Shown one piece after another: positions 1-8,037 of a stretch of DNA of 64,000 nucleotides; the first letter of the stretch is position 1; each line of letters opens with the position of its first letter. The stretch lies in NCBI GenBank assembly GCA_029267335.1, contig JAJUJC010000001.1:620001-684000 (forward strand). The letters are read 5' to 3'. A program made the position numbers and the translations under genes. The notes under the pieces are model-generated. The model had not been told where the DNA came from and made no database searches. It saw nothing but the letters and a program-made list of their open reading frames with translations. Source of the DNA: Intestinibacillus massiliensis (lineage in GTDB: Bacteria; Bacillota; Clostridia; Oscillospirales; Butyricicoccaceae).

Positions 1-402
1 GTCGCCCACGCGCAGGAGCAGCTCGCGGATGCGAATATCATCCGGTCCGACATGTGCAAGCGGCGAGATCACGCCGTGCAGCACATGGTACAGCCCGTTG
101 TACTCGCGCGTGCGCTCGAACGCGACCACATCCTTGGGATCGGTCACAACGCAGATCTGTGTGCGGTCGCGCGCCAGATTGGAGCAGATCGGGCAGATCT
201 CCTGATCCGTCAGGTTCTGACACACCTTACAAGTGAAAATGGTGTGTTTTGCGTCCACGATCGCCTGTGCAAAGCCTTCCGCTTCTTCCTTGGGCTGGGA
301 CAGGATGTGAAACGCGAGCCGCTGCGCGGTCTTTTGCCCGATGCCCGGCAGCTTGGCAAACTCCTCGATGAGGCGCTCGACGGGCGGTGCAAAAAACTTC
401 AT
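1..402 (-). CDS. recR: Recombination mediator protein RecR, cut by the left window edge
   Basis: RecR acts with RecF and RecO to load RecA at gaps during recombinational repair. Translation from the ATG at 402 gives an N-terminal helix-hairpin-helix region (LPGIGQKTAQRLAFH), then a zinc-finger pair CxxC...CxxC (CKVCQNL and ICPICSN), then the start of the Toprim domain (CVVTDPKDVVAFE). About 134 codons are present and the C-terminal third lies outside the window. It sits directly after the ybaB-type gene with a 3-base gap, in the order dnaX-ybaB-recR that is conserved in Firmicutes and many other bacteria. Confidence 0.93.
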   Translation of the reverse strand, partial: MKFFAPPVERLIEEFAKLPGIGQKTAQRLAFHILSQPKEEAEGFAQAIVDAKHTIFTCKVCQNLTDQEICPICSNLARDRTQICVVTDPKDVVAFERTREYNGLYHVLHGVISPLAHVGPDDIRIRELLLRVGD

Positions 403-405
403 GGT

Positions 406-750
406 TTAGAACATCCCCGGCAGGGACGCGTTGCCCGTCACCTTGCGCATCTCTTCCTCGGACGCCTGGCCTGCCGCGCGCAGCGCTTCGTTGACTGCGG
501 CAAGCAGCGTGTCCTGCAACATCTCGACGTCGTCCGGATCGACGATCTCGGGCTTGATCTCGATCGCCTTGATCGTGTTCGTACCCTGCATCGTGACTGT
601 GATCATGCCGCCGCCTGCGGTGATCTTGGTCTCCTTGTTTGCGATCTCCTCCTGCGCCTTCATCATGTCCTGCTGCATTTTCTGCGCCTGACGGATCATC
701 GCCTGCATGTTCATACCGCCGCCCATGCCGCCAAATTTGCCCTTTGCCAT
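406..750 (-). CDS. ybaB: YbaB/EbfC-family nucleoid-associated protein
   Basis: A 114-residue protein of the YbaB/EbfC family, small dimeric DNA-binding proteins of the nucleoid. Visible are a Gly/Met-rich start, a long amphipathic helix rich in Gln, Lys and Glu (about residues 15-40), the beta segment TAGGGMITVTMQG, and the C-terminal helix containing DPDDVEMLQDTLLAAVNEAL. The length is typical of the family. It lies 12 bases after dnaX and 3 bases before recR, so the three genes are almost certainly one transcription unit. The exact cellular role of the family is still debated. Confidence 0.93.
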   Translation of the reverse strand: MAKGKFGGMGGGMNMQAMIRQAQKMQQDMMKAQEEIANKETKITAGGGMITVTMQGTNTIKAIEIKPEIVDPDDVEMLQDTLLAAVNEALRAAGQASEEEMRKVTGNASLPGMF

Positions 751-762
751 TGTGTTGTCCTC

Positions 763-2397
763 CTATTTCAGTTCCGTAATTTCAATATTGCGTTCTTTCG
801 CATTGCGCAAAACCGCATCGAGTGCATCGTTTTGCGGGGTCTCCTGTTCTTCCGCCGCTTCCTTGACCTTGACGACGCAAGGCTGTCCAAGCAGCGCGGA
901 CGCCTCACGCGCAATCGCCTCCTTGGTGGGGGGCGCGCCTGCGAGCATCGCGGTCACCGCATCATCCGCAAGGATACGCAGCGTCGTGCCGTCCAGTATC
1001 GCGCGCGCAGACAGCTTGAGGTTCACATGCGCGGCGTTGCCGATCTTACCCGTGAGTGCGCTGAGCAGCTTGGGCCAGAGCGGCCACTCCTCTACCTGCG
1101 CGGGCGCGGTTTTCTTCGTCGGCTTTGCCGCCTGCGGCGCGGGCGCGTCCTCGTCCCACGGGGGCGCGTCCCTGTCTTCCGGCGGGGGCGGACGGTCATC
1201 GTCCGGCTCACTCTGCGCGGTAGGCGCTGTGGCAGGCGCGGCAACCATCGGCACACCGTGCTTGAGCTTCTCCTCAAGCGCTTCCACGCGTCCGCCCAGA
1301 CTGTCGTAGTCGTCCGCGCCGAGCGTGCACAACCGAATGACGCACAACTCTGCTTCGACACGGCGGTTTGCCGCGCTCTTCATGCGCGACAGGCTTTCCT
1401 GAATGATACGGGAATACGCGATGAGGGTCGACGCGGCACAGCCGTCGCATAGTGTTCGCACGGTCTTGACCTCATATGCGGGCGACAGCATTGCGGAAAC
1501 ATCGTCGCGTGCGGTCTTGACCAGCAGCATATCCCGAATCAGCCCGAGCAGCTGATCGAGCACCGCTGCCAGATCGCGTCCCGAAACATAGCACTCCCCG
1601 ATGATCTCGACTGCCGCTTCCAGTGCGCCGCGTCGGATGCTGTCCATCAGCTGGGCGGTACGCTCGCCGCCGAGGATGCCGACCGACTGCGTGATCGTGC
1701 TTTCATCGACCGTGCCGCCGCCGGACGCGGTGCGGTCAAGCATGGAGAGCGCATCGCGCATCGCGCCGTCGGATAACCGCGCGATCAGCTTCGCACCGCC
1801 CTCGGTCAGTGTGATGCCCTCTTCCGCCGCGATATAGAGCAGCCGCTGTGCGATGTCCTCCGGTGTGATCCGGCGAAAATCAAAGCGCTGACAGCGCGAC
1901 AGGATGGTCGCGGGGACTTTGTGGATCTCGGTCGTCGCGAGTATGAAAAGTACATGCGGGGGCGGTTCTTCGAGTGTCTTGAGCAGCGCGTTGAACGCGC
2001 CCTGCGACAGCATGTGCACCTCGTCGATGATGTACACGCGTTTTTTGACGACGGCGGGGGTATAGCGGCTTTCGTCGCGGATGTCGCGGATGTTATCCAC
2101 ACCGTTGTTGGATGCCGCGTCGATCTCGAGCACATCGAGCACCGAACCGTCTAGGATGCCGCGGCAGGATGCACACTCGTTGCAGGGGTCGCCGTTGGCG
2201 GGATGCTCGCAGTTGACGGCGCGCGCGAGGATCTTTGCGCAGGTGGTCTTGCCGGTGCCGCGCGTGCCCGTGAACAGATAGGCGTGGGACAGGCGACCGG
2301 ATGCGAGCTGACTGCGCAGCGTGTCGGTAATGTGCTTTTGCCCGATGACGTCCGCGAAGCGCAGCGGACGCCACTTGCGATAGAGTGCCTGATACAA
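763..2397 (-). CDS. dnaX: DNA polymerase III subunit gamma/tau
   Basis: Clamp-loader ATPase of the replicative polymerase. I place the start at the TTG at 2397: it is preceded at good spacing by GAAAGGAG, and the protein then begins LYQALYRKWRPLRFADVIGQ as in the family. The open frame runs further upstream, but that stretch is the SRP RNA gene. Visible motifs are Walker A (GTRGTGKTT), a zinc module with Cys residues (CEHPANGDPCNECASC), the DExx-type Walker B (IIDEVHMLS) and sensor SRC (LSRCQRFDFR). The C-terminal third has a Pro/Asp/Glu-rich linker and a tau-like tail, giving 544 residues. No separate promoter is apparent between the SRP RNA terminator and this start. Confidence 0.95.
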   Translation of the reverse strand: MYQALYRKWRPLRFADVIGQKHITDTLRSQLASGRLSHAYLFTGTRGTGKTTCAKILARAVNCEHPANGDPCNECASCRGILDGSVLDVLEIDAASNNGVDNIRDIRDESRYTPAVVKKRVYIIDEVHMLSQGAFNALLKTLEEPPPHVLFILATTEIHKVPATILSRCQRFDFRRITPEDIAQRLLYIAAEEGITLTEGGAKLIARLSDGAMRDALSMLDRTASGGGTVDESTITQSVGILGGERTAQLMDSIRRGALEAAVEIIGECYVSGRDLAAVLDQLLGLIRDMLLVKTARDDVSAMLSPAYEVKTVRTLCDGCAASTLIAYSRIIQESLSRMKSAANRRVEAELCVIRLCTLGADDYDSLGGRVEALEEKLKHGVPMVAAPATAPTAQSEPDDDRPPPPEDRDAPPWDEDAPAPQAAKPTKKTAPAQVEEWPLWPKLLSALTGKIGNAAHVNLKLSARAILDGTTLRILADDAVTAMLAGAPPTKEAIAREASALLGQPCVVKVKEAAEEQETPQNDALDAVLRNAKERNIEITELK

Positions 2398-2422
2398 GAC
2401 GTTCCACTCCTTTCGAGGGCGC

Positions 2423-2460
2423 AAAAAGTAAAAGGTGGGCAGATGTTCAATCTGCCCACC
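2423..2460 (-). terminator. Rho-independent terminator of the SRP RNA gene
   Basis: On the minus strand a 10-bp perfect stem (GGTGGGCAGA pairing with TCTGCCCACC) with a 7-base loop is followed by TTTTACTTTTT. It lies 19 bases after the SRP RNA 3' end and only about 25 bases before the dnaX start codon, so dnaX transcription probably relies on read-through. Confidence 0.85.
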
Positions 2461-2478
2461 TGCATGGTACAAGGTTTG

Positions 2479-2793
2479 CTGTAAAGCAGCGCCTGATAAG
2501 ACCGCACACCGGCGGTTCGAATCAGGTGCTATGGACGCATTTCCGGCTGTACCGCTCAAAACCGGCAGTTCTGCGGCACACGATGGTTTCTGCTTAATGC
2601 TGCTCGGTTCCCCGCCTGACATGATTCGCAGTCCTCCGTTGCGCAGTACCGATCTCTCATCGCTGCACATATGGCTGCTTTTCCACAACGCCCACCCTTA
2701 CCGCCGGGATTCCTCCCTGCTATAGCGGATTGCAGGTACAAGGCACCGCTGCCACCCCGAGTAGTGCGGCCTTATCAGGCGCTGCTTCACAGC
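2479..2793 (-). ncRNA. ffs: Signal recognition particle RNA, large type with Alu domain
   Basis: The RNA component of the signal recognition particle, partner of Ffh (encoded near 35 kb in this window). The two ends are almost perfectly complementary (GCTGTGAAGCAGCGCCTGAT at the 5' end, its complement with one mismatch at the 3' end), forming the long helix 5. Near the 5' end is the Alu-type segment GGTGCCTTGTACC...GGGAGGAAT. The centre carries the domain IV signature ATGTCAGG-CGGGGAAC-CGAGCAGC, the Ffh-binding hairpin. About 315 nt is somewhat longer than the B. subtilis RNA. The position upstream of dnaX matches B. subtilis (scr-dnaX). Ends are inferred from the pairing and may be off by a few bases. 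Confidence 0.93.
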
Positions 2794-2799
2794 TTATTT

Positions 2800-2828
2800 A
2801 GTGTATCATACTTTTAACGTTATTTCAA
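2800..2828 (-). promoter_or_regulatory. Sigma-A promoter of the SRP RNA gene
   Basis: Minus-strand TTGAAA (2823-2828), a 17-bp spacer and TACACT (2800-2805). Predicted initiation about 7 bases downstream coincides with the first base of the SRP RNA terminal helix, which supports both calls. Confidence 0.7.
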
Positions 2829-2837
2829 TCCTATTTT

Positions 2838-5354
2838 TTATCCCTCTGGGTCCGCGGTTTCCGGGTCGGTGGAAGGCGTTGTGCCGGTATGTCCGCCGTT
2901 TTCCGTCGTACCGCCGCCCTCGGTCGTGGGTGGTGTCGTTGTTCCGCCCTCGGTCGTGCCGCCGGGCTTTGTGGTCGTGCCACCAGTCGTGCCGCCAGTG
3001 GTGCCGCCACCCGTTGCCCCGCCTGTCGTACCGTCTGTCGTGTCACCGGGCTGCGCCGTTGTGCCGCTGCCCGACCCGGTCGTTCCTGTGCCGTTCGGCG
3101 TAGTACCCGGCCTTGCCGCGTTGATCGCTGCCTTGATGTCCTCCAGTTTAACGACCGTACCGTCTGCCAGTGTGACTGTCACGCCGTCCGGATTGAGCAC
3201 CGCGCCCATTGGGAGACCGGTCTCGGGGTCGATCGCGCTCACGTCGATCGGCTTGGTCTCCTCGACCTTGGTGTGGCCCGGGCACAAATCCTGCGGCGCA
3301 TCGCCCTTGAAGAACCAACCGGTCGCGGTCTCGCAGGTGTCGGTCGGTTTGAGTCCTGTGATGGTACAGTATTCCGCGCGGTTGAAGCCGTCACCCGGCT
3401 TGGGGAACGACTTGTCCGGCAAACCCTCATGGATACGGGTCATGACCTTTTTCCACAGATTGGTCGCCGGATTGGAACGCAGTCCGCTGAGTTTGTAATT
3501 ATCGTCATATCCGACCCAACATGCACCCACATAATACGGGGTGTAGCCGCAGAACCAGCGGTCGCGGTTTGCGGTCGTCGTACCGGTCTTACCCGCGGTG
3601 TCCATGCCGGAAATTTTTGCGGACGATGCCGTACCACCCGGCTGCGTAACGCCTTGCAGCGTAATGTTCATATAATAGGTGGTTTTTTCGTTTTCAAACG
3701 CATGGATCGTCTCAGGCTTCTCGTTGGACAATACCGTGTTCCCCTTGGAGTCCTTTGCGACCGTATAGGTGTAGGGCTTCACAAAATCGCCGTTGTTGAT
3801 GAAAATATCGTAAGCGCCTGCCATCTCGCGCACGGTCACGCCATCGGTCAGACCGCCTAGACCGAGCTGCGCCAGGCCGACATCACCAACCACTCTGCCA
3901 TCAGAGGTCGTGCGGCTCGCAACGAGCGAATCTCCCATGCCGAGCTTTTCGGTCAGGAACTTAAAGGACACCTCCGGTGTCAGCTTTGCAAGCGTCTTGA
4001 CCGCGATTGTATTGACCGAACGCGCGACCGCAGTTTTCAGCAGGATCGGCCCCGAGTATTCGCCGTTGTCATTGCGCGGCCACGGCTTACCATCGAGTTC
4101 CTGATACGGTTCGTCCTCCATACCGGTATAGGGCGTGATGATACCTGCATCCATTGCCGGTCCATAGACTGCGATAGGCTTAATGGACGAACCCGGCTGC
4201 CGCTTGGACTGCGTGGCACGGTTCAGCACGCGGCTGCCGGTCTTTTCGCCGCGGCCGCCGACGATGCCGGCAACTTGTCCGCCCGGACGCAGAATGACCA
4301 TCGCGCTGTCCGGTGTTTTGCCGTTGTGCGTAATGCTCGGGAAATTGGAATCCTCTGCGTAAACCTCCTCCATGGTCTGCTGTACCTTGGGGTCGATCGT
4401 CGCGTAGATCTGCAAGCCGCCGGTCAGCACCATCTGCTCTGCAAGCTGACGGGAATAGCCCTTGCGCTCCTGCAAATCCGAGATCAGGTCGGTAATGACC
4501 GCGTCTGTGAAGTAAGAATAGGGTTTTTCGTCGGTCTCATCGCCCGGACGCTGATAATTAAGCGTCTGCGACTTTGCGGTATCGTATTCGCTCTGCGTAA
4601 TCAGCCCCTGCTGGAGCATTTGCGTCAGAATGATCTCCTGACGCGCCTTGGTGTTTTCCGGGTGACGGAAAGGGTTAAGTTTTGTGGGCGCATTCGTGAT
4701 GCCCGCGATTGCGGCGCATTCTGCCAGAGAAAGCTGAGACACATCCTTGTTGAAATAGGTGCGCGCCGCCGCCTGCACGCCATATGCATTGTTGCCGAAC
4801 GGCACCAGATTCATATACATTTCCAGAATCCGATCCTTATTGCCGTCCACCTGTTTTTCCAGTGCGAGCGCGCGGAAAATCTCATTGATTTTACGCCGTA
4901 CCGAGTAATCCTTTTCGTCGGTCAGGTTCTTGATGAGCTGCTGCGTGATTGTCGAGCCGCCGTATTGGCTGCCGCCGCTCACCCAGCTCAGTGTCGCGCC
5001 GAAAGTACGCTTCCAGTCGACGCCGTGGTGCGAATAAAAGCGCTGATCCTCGATGGCGATGAACGCATCGCCCATGTATTTGGGGATGTCCTGCAAATCC
5101 GCCCAGATGCGGTTTTGTTCGCCGTGCAGCTTCTCGTATTCCGTGTAGCCGCCGTTTCCGTCGGGGGCATAGATGACGCTGGTCAGGTTCAGGCTGACCG
5201 AGTCGAGATCGAGCGCCTCAATGGAGGGGTTGATATAACTATGGACGTACCATGCAAATGCCAGACCGCAGATTGCCGTCGTCATCACAAACACCAGCAG
5301 CAGTGAGACGAGGAATGTGCGCACACGGTGCGTCTTGTTTTTGCGTTTAGACAA
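2838..5354 (-). CDS. ponA: Class A penicillin-binding protein (PBP1A-type transglycosylase/transpeptidase)
   Basis: Bifunctional cell-wall synthase that polymerises and crosslinks peptidoglycan on the outer face of the membrane. Residues about 12-37 form a signal anchor. The GT51 glycosyltransferase domain shows the catalytic EDQRFYSHHG (Glu102), GGSTITQQL near 133 and RKINEIFRALALE near 154. The transpeptidase has SxxK (Ser389 in QPGSSIKP), SVN (446-448) and KTG (589-591). After about residue 745 the protein ends in a Gly/Thr/Pro low-complexity tail of about 90 residues with TTGG-like repeats, a feature common at the C-termini of clostridial PBP1 proteins. 838 residues. Start ATG at 5354 is preceded by AAAGGAGG. 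Confidence 0.95.
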   Translation of the reverse strand: MSKRKNKTHRVRTFLVSLLLVFVMTTAICGLAFAWYVHSYINPSIEALDLDSVSLNLTSVIYAPDGNGGYTEYEKLHGEQNRIWADLQDIPKYMGDAFIAIEDQRFYSHHGVDWKRTFGATLSWVSGGSQYGGSTITQQLIKNLTDEKDYSVRRKINEIFRALALEKQVDGNKDRILEMYMNLVPFGNNAYGVQAAARTYFNKDVSQLSLAECAAIAGITNAPTKLNPFRHPENTKARQEIILTQMLQQGLITQSEYDTAKSQTLNYQRPGDETDEKPYSYFTDAVITDLISDLQERKGYSRQLAEQMVLTGGLQIYATIDPKVQQTMEEVYAEDSNFPSITHNGKTPDSAMVILRPGGQVAGIVGGRGEKTGSRVLNRATQSKRQPGSSIKPIAVYGPAMDAGIITPYTGMEDEPYQELDGKPWPRNDNGEYSGPILLKTAVARSVNTIAVKTLAKLTPEVSFKFLTEKLGMGDSLVASRTTSDGRVVGDVGLAQLGLGGLTDGVTVREMAGAYDIFINNGDFVKPYTYTVAKDSKGNTVLSNEKPETIHAFENEKTTYYMNITLQGVTQPGGTASSAKISGMDTAGKTGTTTANRDRWFCGYTPYYVGACWVGYDDNYKLSGLRSNPATNLWKKVMTRIHEGLPDKSFPKPGDGFNRAEYCTITGLKPTDTCETATGWFFKGDAPQDLCPGHTKVEETKPIDVSAIDPETGLPMGAVLNPDGVTVTLADGTVVKLEDIKAAINAARPGTTPNGTGTTGSGSGTTAQPGDTTDGTTGGATGGGTTGGTTGGTTTKPGGTTEGGTTTPPTTEGGGTTENGGHTGTTPSTDPETADPEG
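2880..3075. repeat. Low-complexity Gly/Thr/Pro coding repeat in the PBP tail
   Basis: Short, imperfect tandem units of the type GGC-ACC-ACC encode a TGGTTGG-like tail of the penicillin-binding protein. Units are not identical and vary in length, so copy number is likely to vary between strains. Confidence 0.6.
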
Positions 5355-5583
5355 TGAAAAGCCTCCTTTAATCCACCGGCGGCTTCGTATCTGCCGGCGG
5401 TTCTTGGGACGATAGGATGTGCGTCGCGTCGTGCGTGCAGCACGCCGGACATGTTCTCTAGCATTTTTCCATTATAGCAACAGTCGCCCAAAAAATCTAT
5501 AACAAAATAGAAATCGTCATGTATATTTCATATTTGATTGGGAAAACTGATCGTAAATCCGTTTTTCAGACAGGAGGTTCGTT

Positions 5584-5937
5584 ATGACGCCGATCGCATC
5601 CTATCCCGGCTTCGCCGCCGCCCGACGCACGCGCAGAATCATCGCCGTAGCGGTCACGATTTTTCTCATCGCTTGCATGGTATTTGCGCGCGCCGCACTG
5701 CCCGCACGGCTGCTGTCATCCGCTGCCGTTTCTCCCGCCGCCCCCGCCGCAGGCTATGTCGCAGGGGTACTTGACAATCGTTTGGCGATCTATATTGCCG
5801 GTCAGGAAAAGCCTGCGCTCGTCACGGACATCGACATTCGCACGCTGCCAAACGCCGATCAAGCCGCGCTACGCGCCGGTCTGCCGGTCGCTTCCGACGA
5901 AGCGCTCGCGCATCTGCTCGAAGATTACGGCAGTTGA
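5584..5937 (+). CDS. Small membrane-anchored protein with a BofC C-terminal-like domain
   Basis: A 117-residue protein with a basic N-terminus, one membrane segment (about residues 20-40) and a short extracytoplasmic domain ending in DQAALRAGLPVASDEALAHLLEDYGS. That tail, with the preceding AGVLDNRLAIYIAG...VTDIDIRTLP, resembles the C-terminal domain of BofC, the forespore factor that restrains the SpoIVB protease; similar short proteins are widespread in Clostridia. The start at 5584 has AGGAGG 5 bases upstream. It is transcribed divergently from the PBP gene and ends at a perfect palindromic terminator. The family assignment is from remembered sequence pattern, so function is uncertain. Confidence 0.7.
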   Translation: MTPIASYPGFAAARRTRRIIAVAVTIFLIACMVFARAALPARLLSSAAVSPAAPAAGYVAGVLDNRLAIYIAGQEKPALVTDIDIRTLPNADQAALRAGLPVASDEALAHLLEDYGS

Positions 5938-5970
5938 AAGTATTGTATGCGGAAAGTGCGAGAACCATAC

Positions 5971-6009
5971 AAAAAAGAGTCCTTCGGCATGCCGAAGGAC
6001 TCTTTTTTT
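5971..6009. terminator. Bidirectional terminator, 28-bp perfect palindrome
   Basis: A perfect palindrome (5976-6003, arms AGAGTCCTTCGGCA) is flanked by A6 on the left and T7 on the right, so it can stop transcription of the BofC-like gene on the plus strand and of the stalk-domain gene on the minus strand. Confidence 0.88.
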
Positions 6010-6020
6010 GCCACAATTCG

Positions 6021-7850
6021 TTAAAGCAGCGTGTCGATATCAATGACCAATGCATTTGCCGGAGGTGCAAACGTCACCGCCTGCGTCTCCTCGGTCACAC
6101 GGGAGGTCAGCTTCAGCTTGAACTCTCCCTGATTCTTTGCATGCACCGTGAGATCCATCGTCGCCTGTCGGTCTTCGATGGTGAAGGAACCGGTTGTGTG
6201 CAGAACCTTCCCATCGTCGAGCGTCTGCTGCATCTGGACTGTGCCCGTCACCTTCCCCTGCTCGGTCACGCGCAGCCCAAATGCAAAGGACTGTGCGTCA
6301 ATGCCGCTCAGCAGCTCACGCACCCCGGCGTCTCCCTTCTGATCGTTCAACTTTGCGGAGTCAATCGTGAGCACGGAGACGCCGTTCTCCTTTGTGAAAC
6401 AGGAGTCACCGAGCACCGCACGCAGTTCATCTGCCTGCTGTAGGGTACGGGCATAAAAATCAATGTCAGGCTCGATCATGCCATGAGACGCGCCCATATA
6501 CAGCGCTTCGCCGACCGAGGACACCGGACTTTCGAGCAGATTATTCACCAGTTCCTCCGAACCGAACAGATCCTTGAACCCGATCTTGTTAAAGCGATAC
6601 CACGCGCTTTGCGACAGCGCAGATACGCCATTCGGCATGGGCAACTGATCCTTCATGCTCATCAGCAGCGAGACCAGCTGGGGAGAGCGTACATACAACG
6701 TATCTTCATCGTAATTGAAGATCATTTGCACCTGCAAATCGCCCAGTGCTGCCGCGCTCTTTTCCATCATGTCGATGGTCTGTTCATCCATTTCCAGTAC
6801 TTCCTTCTGCTGACTCAGCAGGGAGAAAAGACCGCTCAGGTTCATTTTCAGCTCGGCATTGTAATTGATGCCGTGGTTTACGATCGAAATGGAAGCATCC
6901 ACCGGATAGGTCTTGTTGCCGTCGAGCGTATCGAATGCGGTCCACGAGCCAGACAGTGCCGTCATCGTGCGGTAGGTCTTGTCCGCCGACATCGGCTTCT
7001 GCGCGCTCAGGACACGCCCCAGCGTTGCAAAATCCTGATTGAGCTGGCCAATAAGCGCCGCGCGGTCGATGATGACTGCGGTCTCATAGTTCGCATCCCA
7101 GTAAACGTCATAGCCCAGTGCCTGTGCAAAAGCACGCACCGGAATGTATGCCGTACCGTCCTTTTCATAGACCGCAGCAGCAAGCTGTACCACGCGGGAA
7201 GTGCCGTCTGTTTCGTCGGTCATCGTCTGACCGCCGATCGGGAAAGACAGCGTGCGTCCGTCCTTTCGTATGGTGATGGTCTGTCCTTTTGCGGCGTAGT
7301 CGATCACAGCACCCATTGCCTGTGCGGTCGCGCGCACCGGCGCATAGATCGCTTCGTTGGCATAGCCCGGCTGTGCCCCCTGATAGGCGATTGCCTTGCC
7401 GTTGAGCTGCACATTGACCGCGCCGCAGCGCAGACCCATTGCCTTGCACTTGCGTGCATGCTCCTCTGCGGAAAGCTGATCGGTCCAACGCTGCTGCGCT
7501 AGGCTCCACGCCACATCTGCCTCAGAGGTCTCGCCCATCGCATCTTCATATTCCGCGCGCGAATTAAATCCCCAATCGCTCCAGAAATCGCCGCCCTTCT
7601 GTACAAAGTACAACTCTTCCGCAAAATAATCCGCCAGTTTCTGATACTCTGTGACAGTCAATGCCTGTGCATCATCAGCCTGCCAATTATAATCTGCACG
7701 CAAATAAACGTATTCCTCGCAGAATTCCTGCTGAGAAGAATATCCGAGCTGCTGCCACATCGGCGGCTTAGTATCCGCTGCAAAAGCAGTGAAGGTCATG
7801 CTCCAAACCATAGTAAGTGCCAGGAGCATACTGAGAAGGTGTTTTTTCAT
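6021..7850 (-). CDS. Secreted protein with a copper-amine-oxidase N-terminal (stalk) domain
   Basis: Secreted or surface protein of unknown function, 609 residues. Residues 1-24 form a signal peptide ending AFA-AD. After an acidic helical region, residues about 145-265 match two stalk-domain repeats, the beta units first seen in copper amine oxidases: VNVQLNGKAIAYQG...APVRATAQAMGAVIDYA and AAAVYEKDGTAYIPVRAFAQALGYDVYWD. The remaining 340 residues look like a beta-rich domain with repeated long strands (for example WYRFNKIGFKDLFG, LTVHAKNQGEFKLKL) and no recognisable catalytic motif. There is no oxidase domain, so enzymatic activity should not be assumed. Such stalk proteins are often wall-associated in Clostridia. 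Confidence 0.82.
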   Translation of the reverse strand: MKKHLLSMLLALTMVWSMTFTAFAADTKPPMWQQLGYSSQQEFCEEYVYLRADYNWQADDAQALTVTEYQKLADYFAEELYFVQKGGDFWSDWGFNSRAEYEDAMGETSEADVAWSLAQQRWTDQLSAEEHARKCKAMGLRCGAVNVQLNGKAIAYQGAQPGYANEAIYAPVRATAQAMGAVIDYAAKGQTITIRKDGRTLSFPIGGQTMTDETDGTSRVVQLAAAVYEKDGTAYIPVRAFAQALGYDVYWDANYETAVIIDRAALIGQLNQDFATLGRVLSAQKPMSADKTYRTMTALSGSWTAFDTLDGNKTYPVDASISIVNHGINYNAELKMNLSGLFSLLSQQKEVLEMDEQTIDMMEKSAAALGDLQVQMIFNYDEDTLYVRSPQLVSLLMSMKDQLPMPNGVSALSQSAWYRFNKIGFKDLFGSEELVNNLLESPVSSVGEALYMGASHGMIEPDIDFYARTLQQADELRAVLGDSCFTKENGVSVLTIDSAKLNDQKGDAGVRELLSGIDAQSFAFGLRVTEQGKVTGTVQMQQTLDDGKVLHTTGSFTIEDRQATMDLTVHAKNQGEFKLKLTSRVTEETQAVTFAPPANALVIDIDTLL

Positions 7851-7904
7851 GTTGGTCTCCCTTTCCTGTCTGATCGCATTCTGCGAATGTTATATCCCGA
7901 TTTA

Positions 7905-7932
7905 ATTATAACATACCGGTCCTCAAACACAA
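7905..7932 (-). promoter_or_regulatory. Probable sigma-A promoter of the stalk-domain gene
   Basis: Minus-strand TTGTGT (7927-7932), 16-bp spacer, TATAAT (7905-7910), about 55 bases upstream of the start codon. Confidence 0.55.
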
Positions 7933-8037
7933 GCCTCGCCCGTCCTAATTCTTACTTTTGCCGCACATCTTGGATGTCTATCCTGTCCAAATGCCGCATA
8001 AAATAAAGTAAAACCGATCAGAGAGGGTGTGTTTTCC

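Noticed and set aside
52-1452. A 466-codon open frame on the plus strand
   Set aside because: It runs antisense to recR, ybaB and dnaX; its Arg/His/Leu-rich composition is typical of a shadow frame.
2505-2535. GGTTCGAATC, looking like a tRNA T-loop
   Set aside because: It lies inside the SRP RNA gene, no acceptor, D or anticodon arms surround it, and the strand of the RNA is opposite.
2398-2688. Open frame extending dnaX by 97 codons upstream
   Set aside because: The extension is a translation of the SRP RNA gene and its terminator; the TTG at 2397 has a good ribosome-binding site and gives the family N-terminus.
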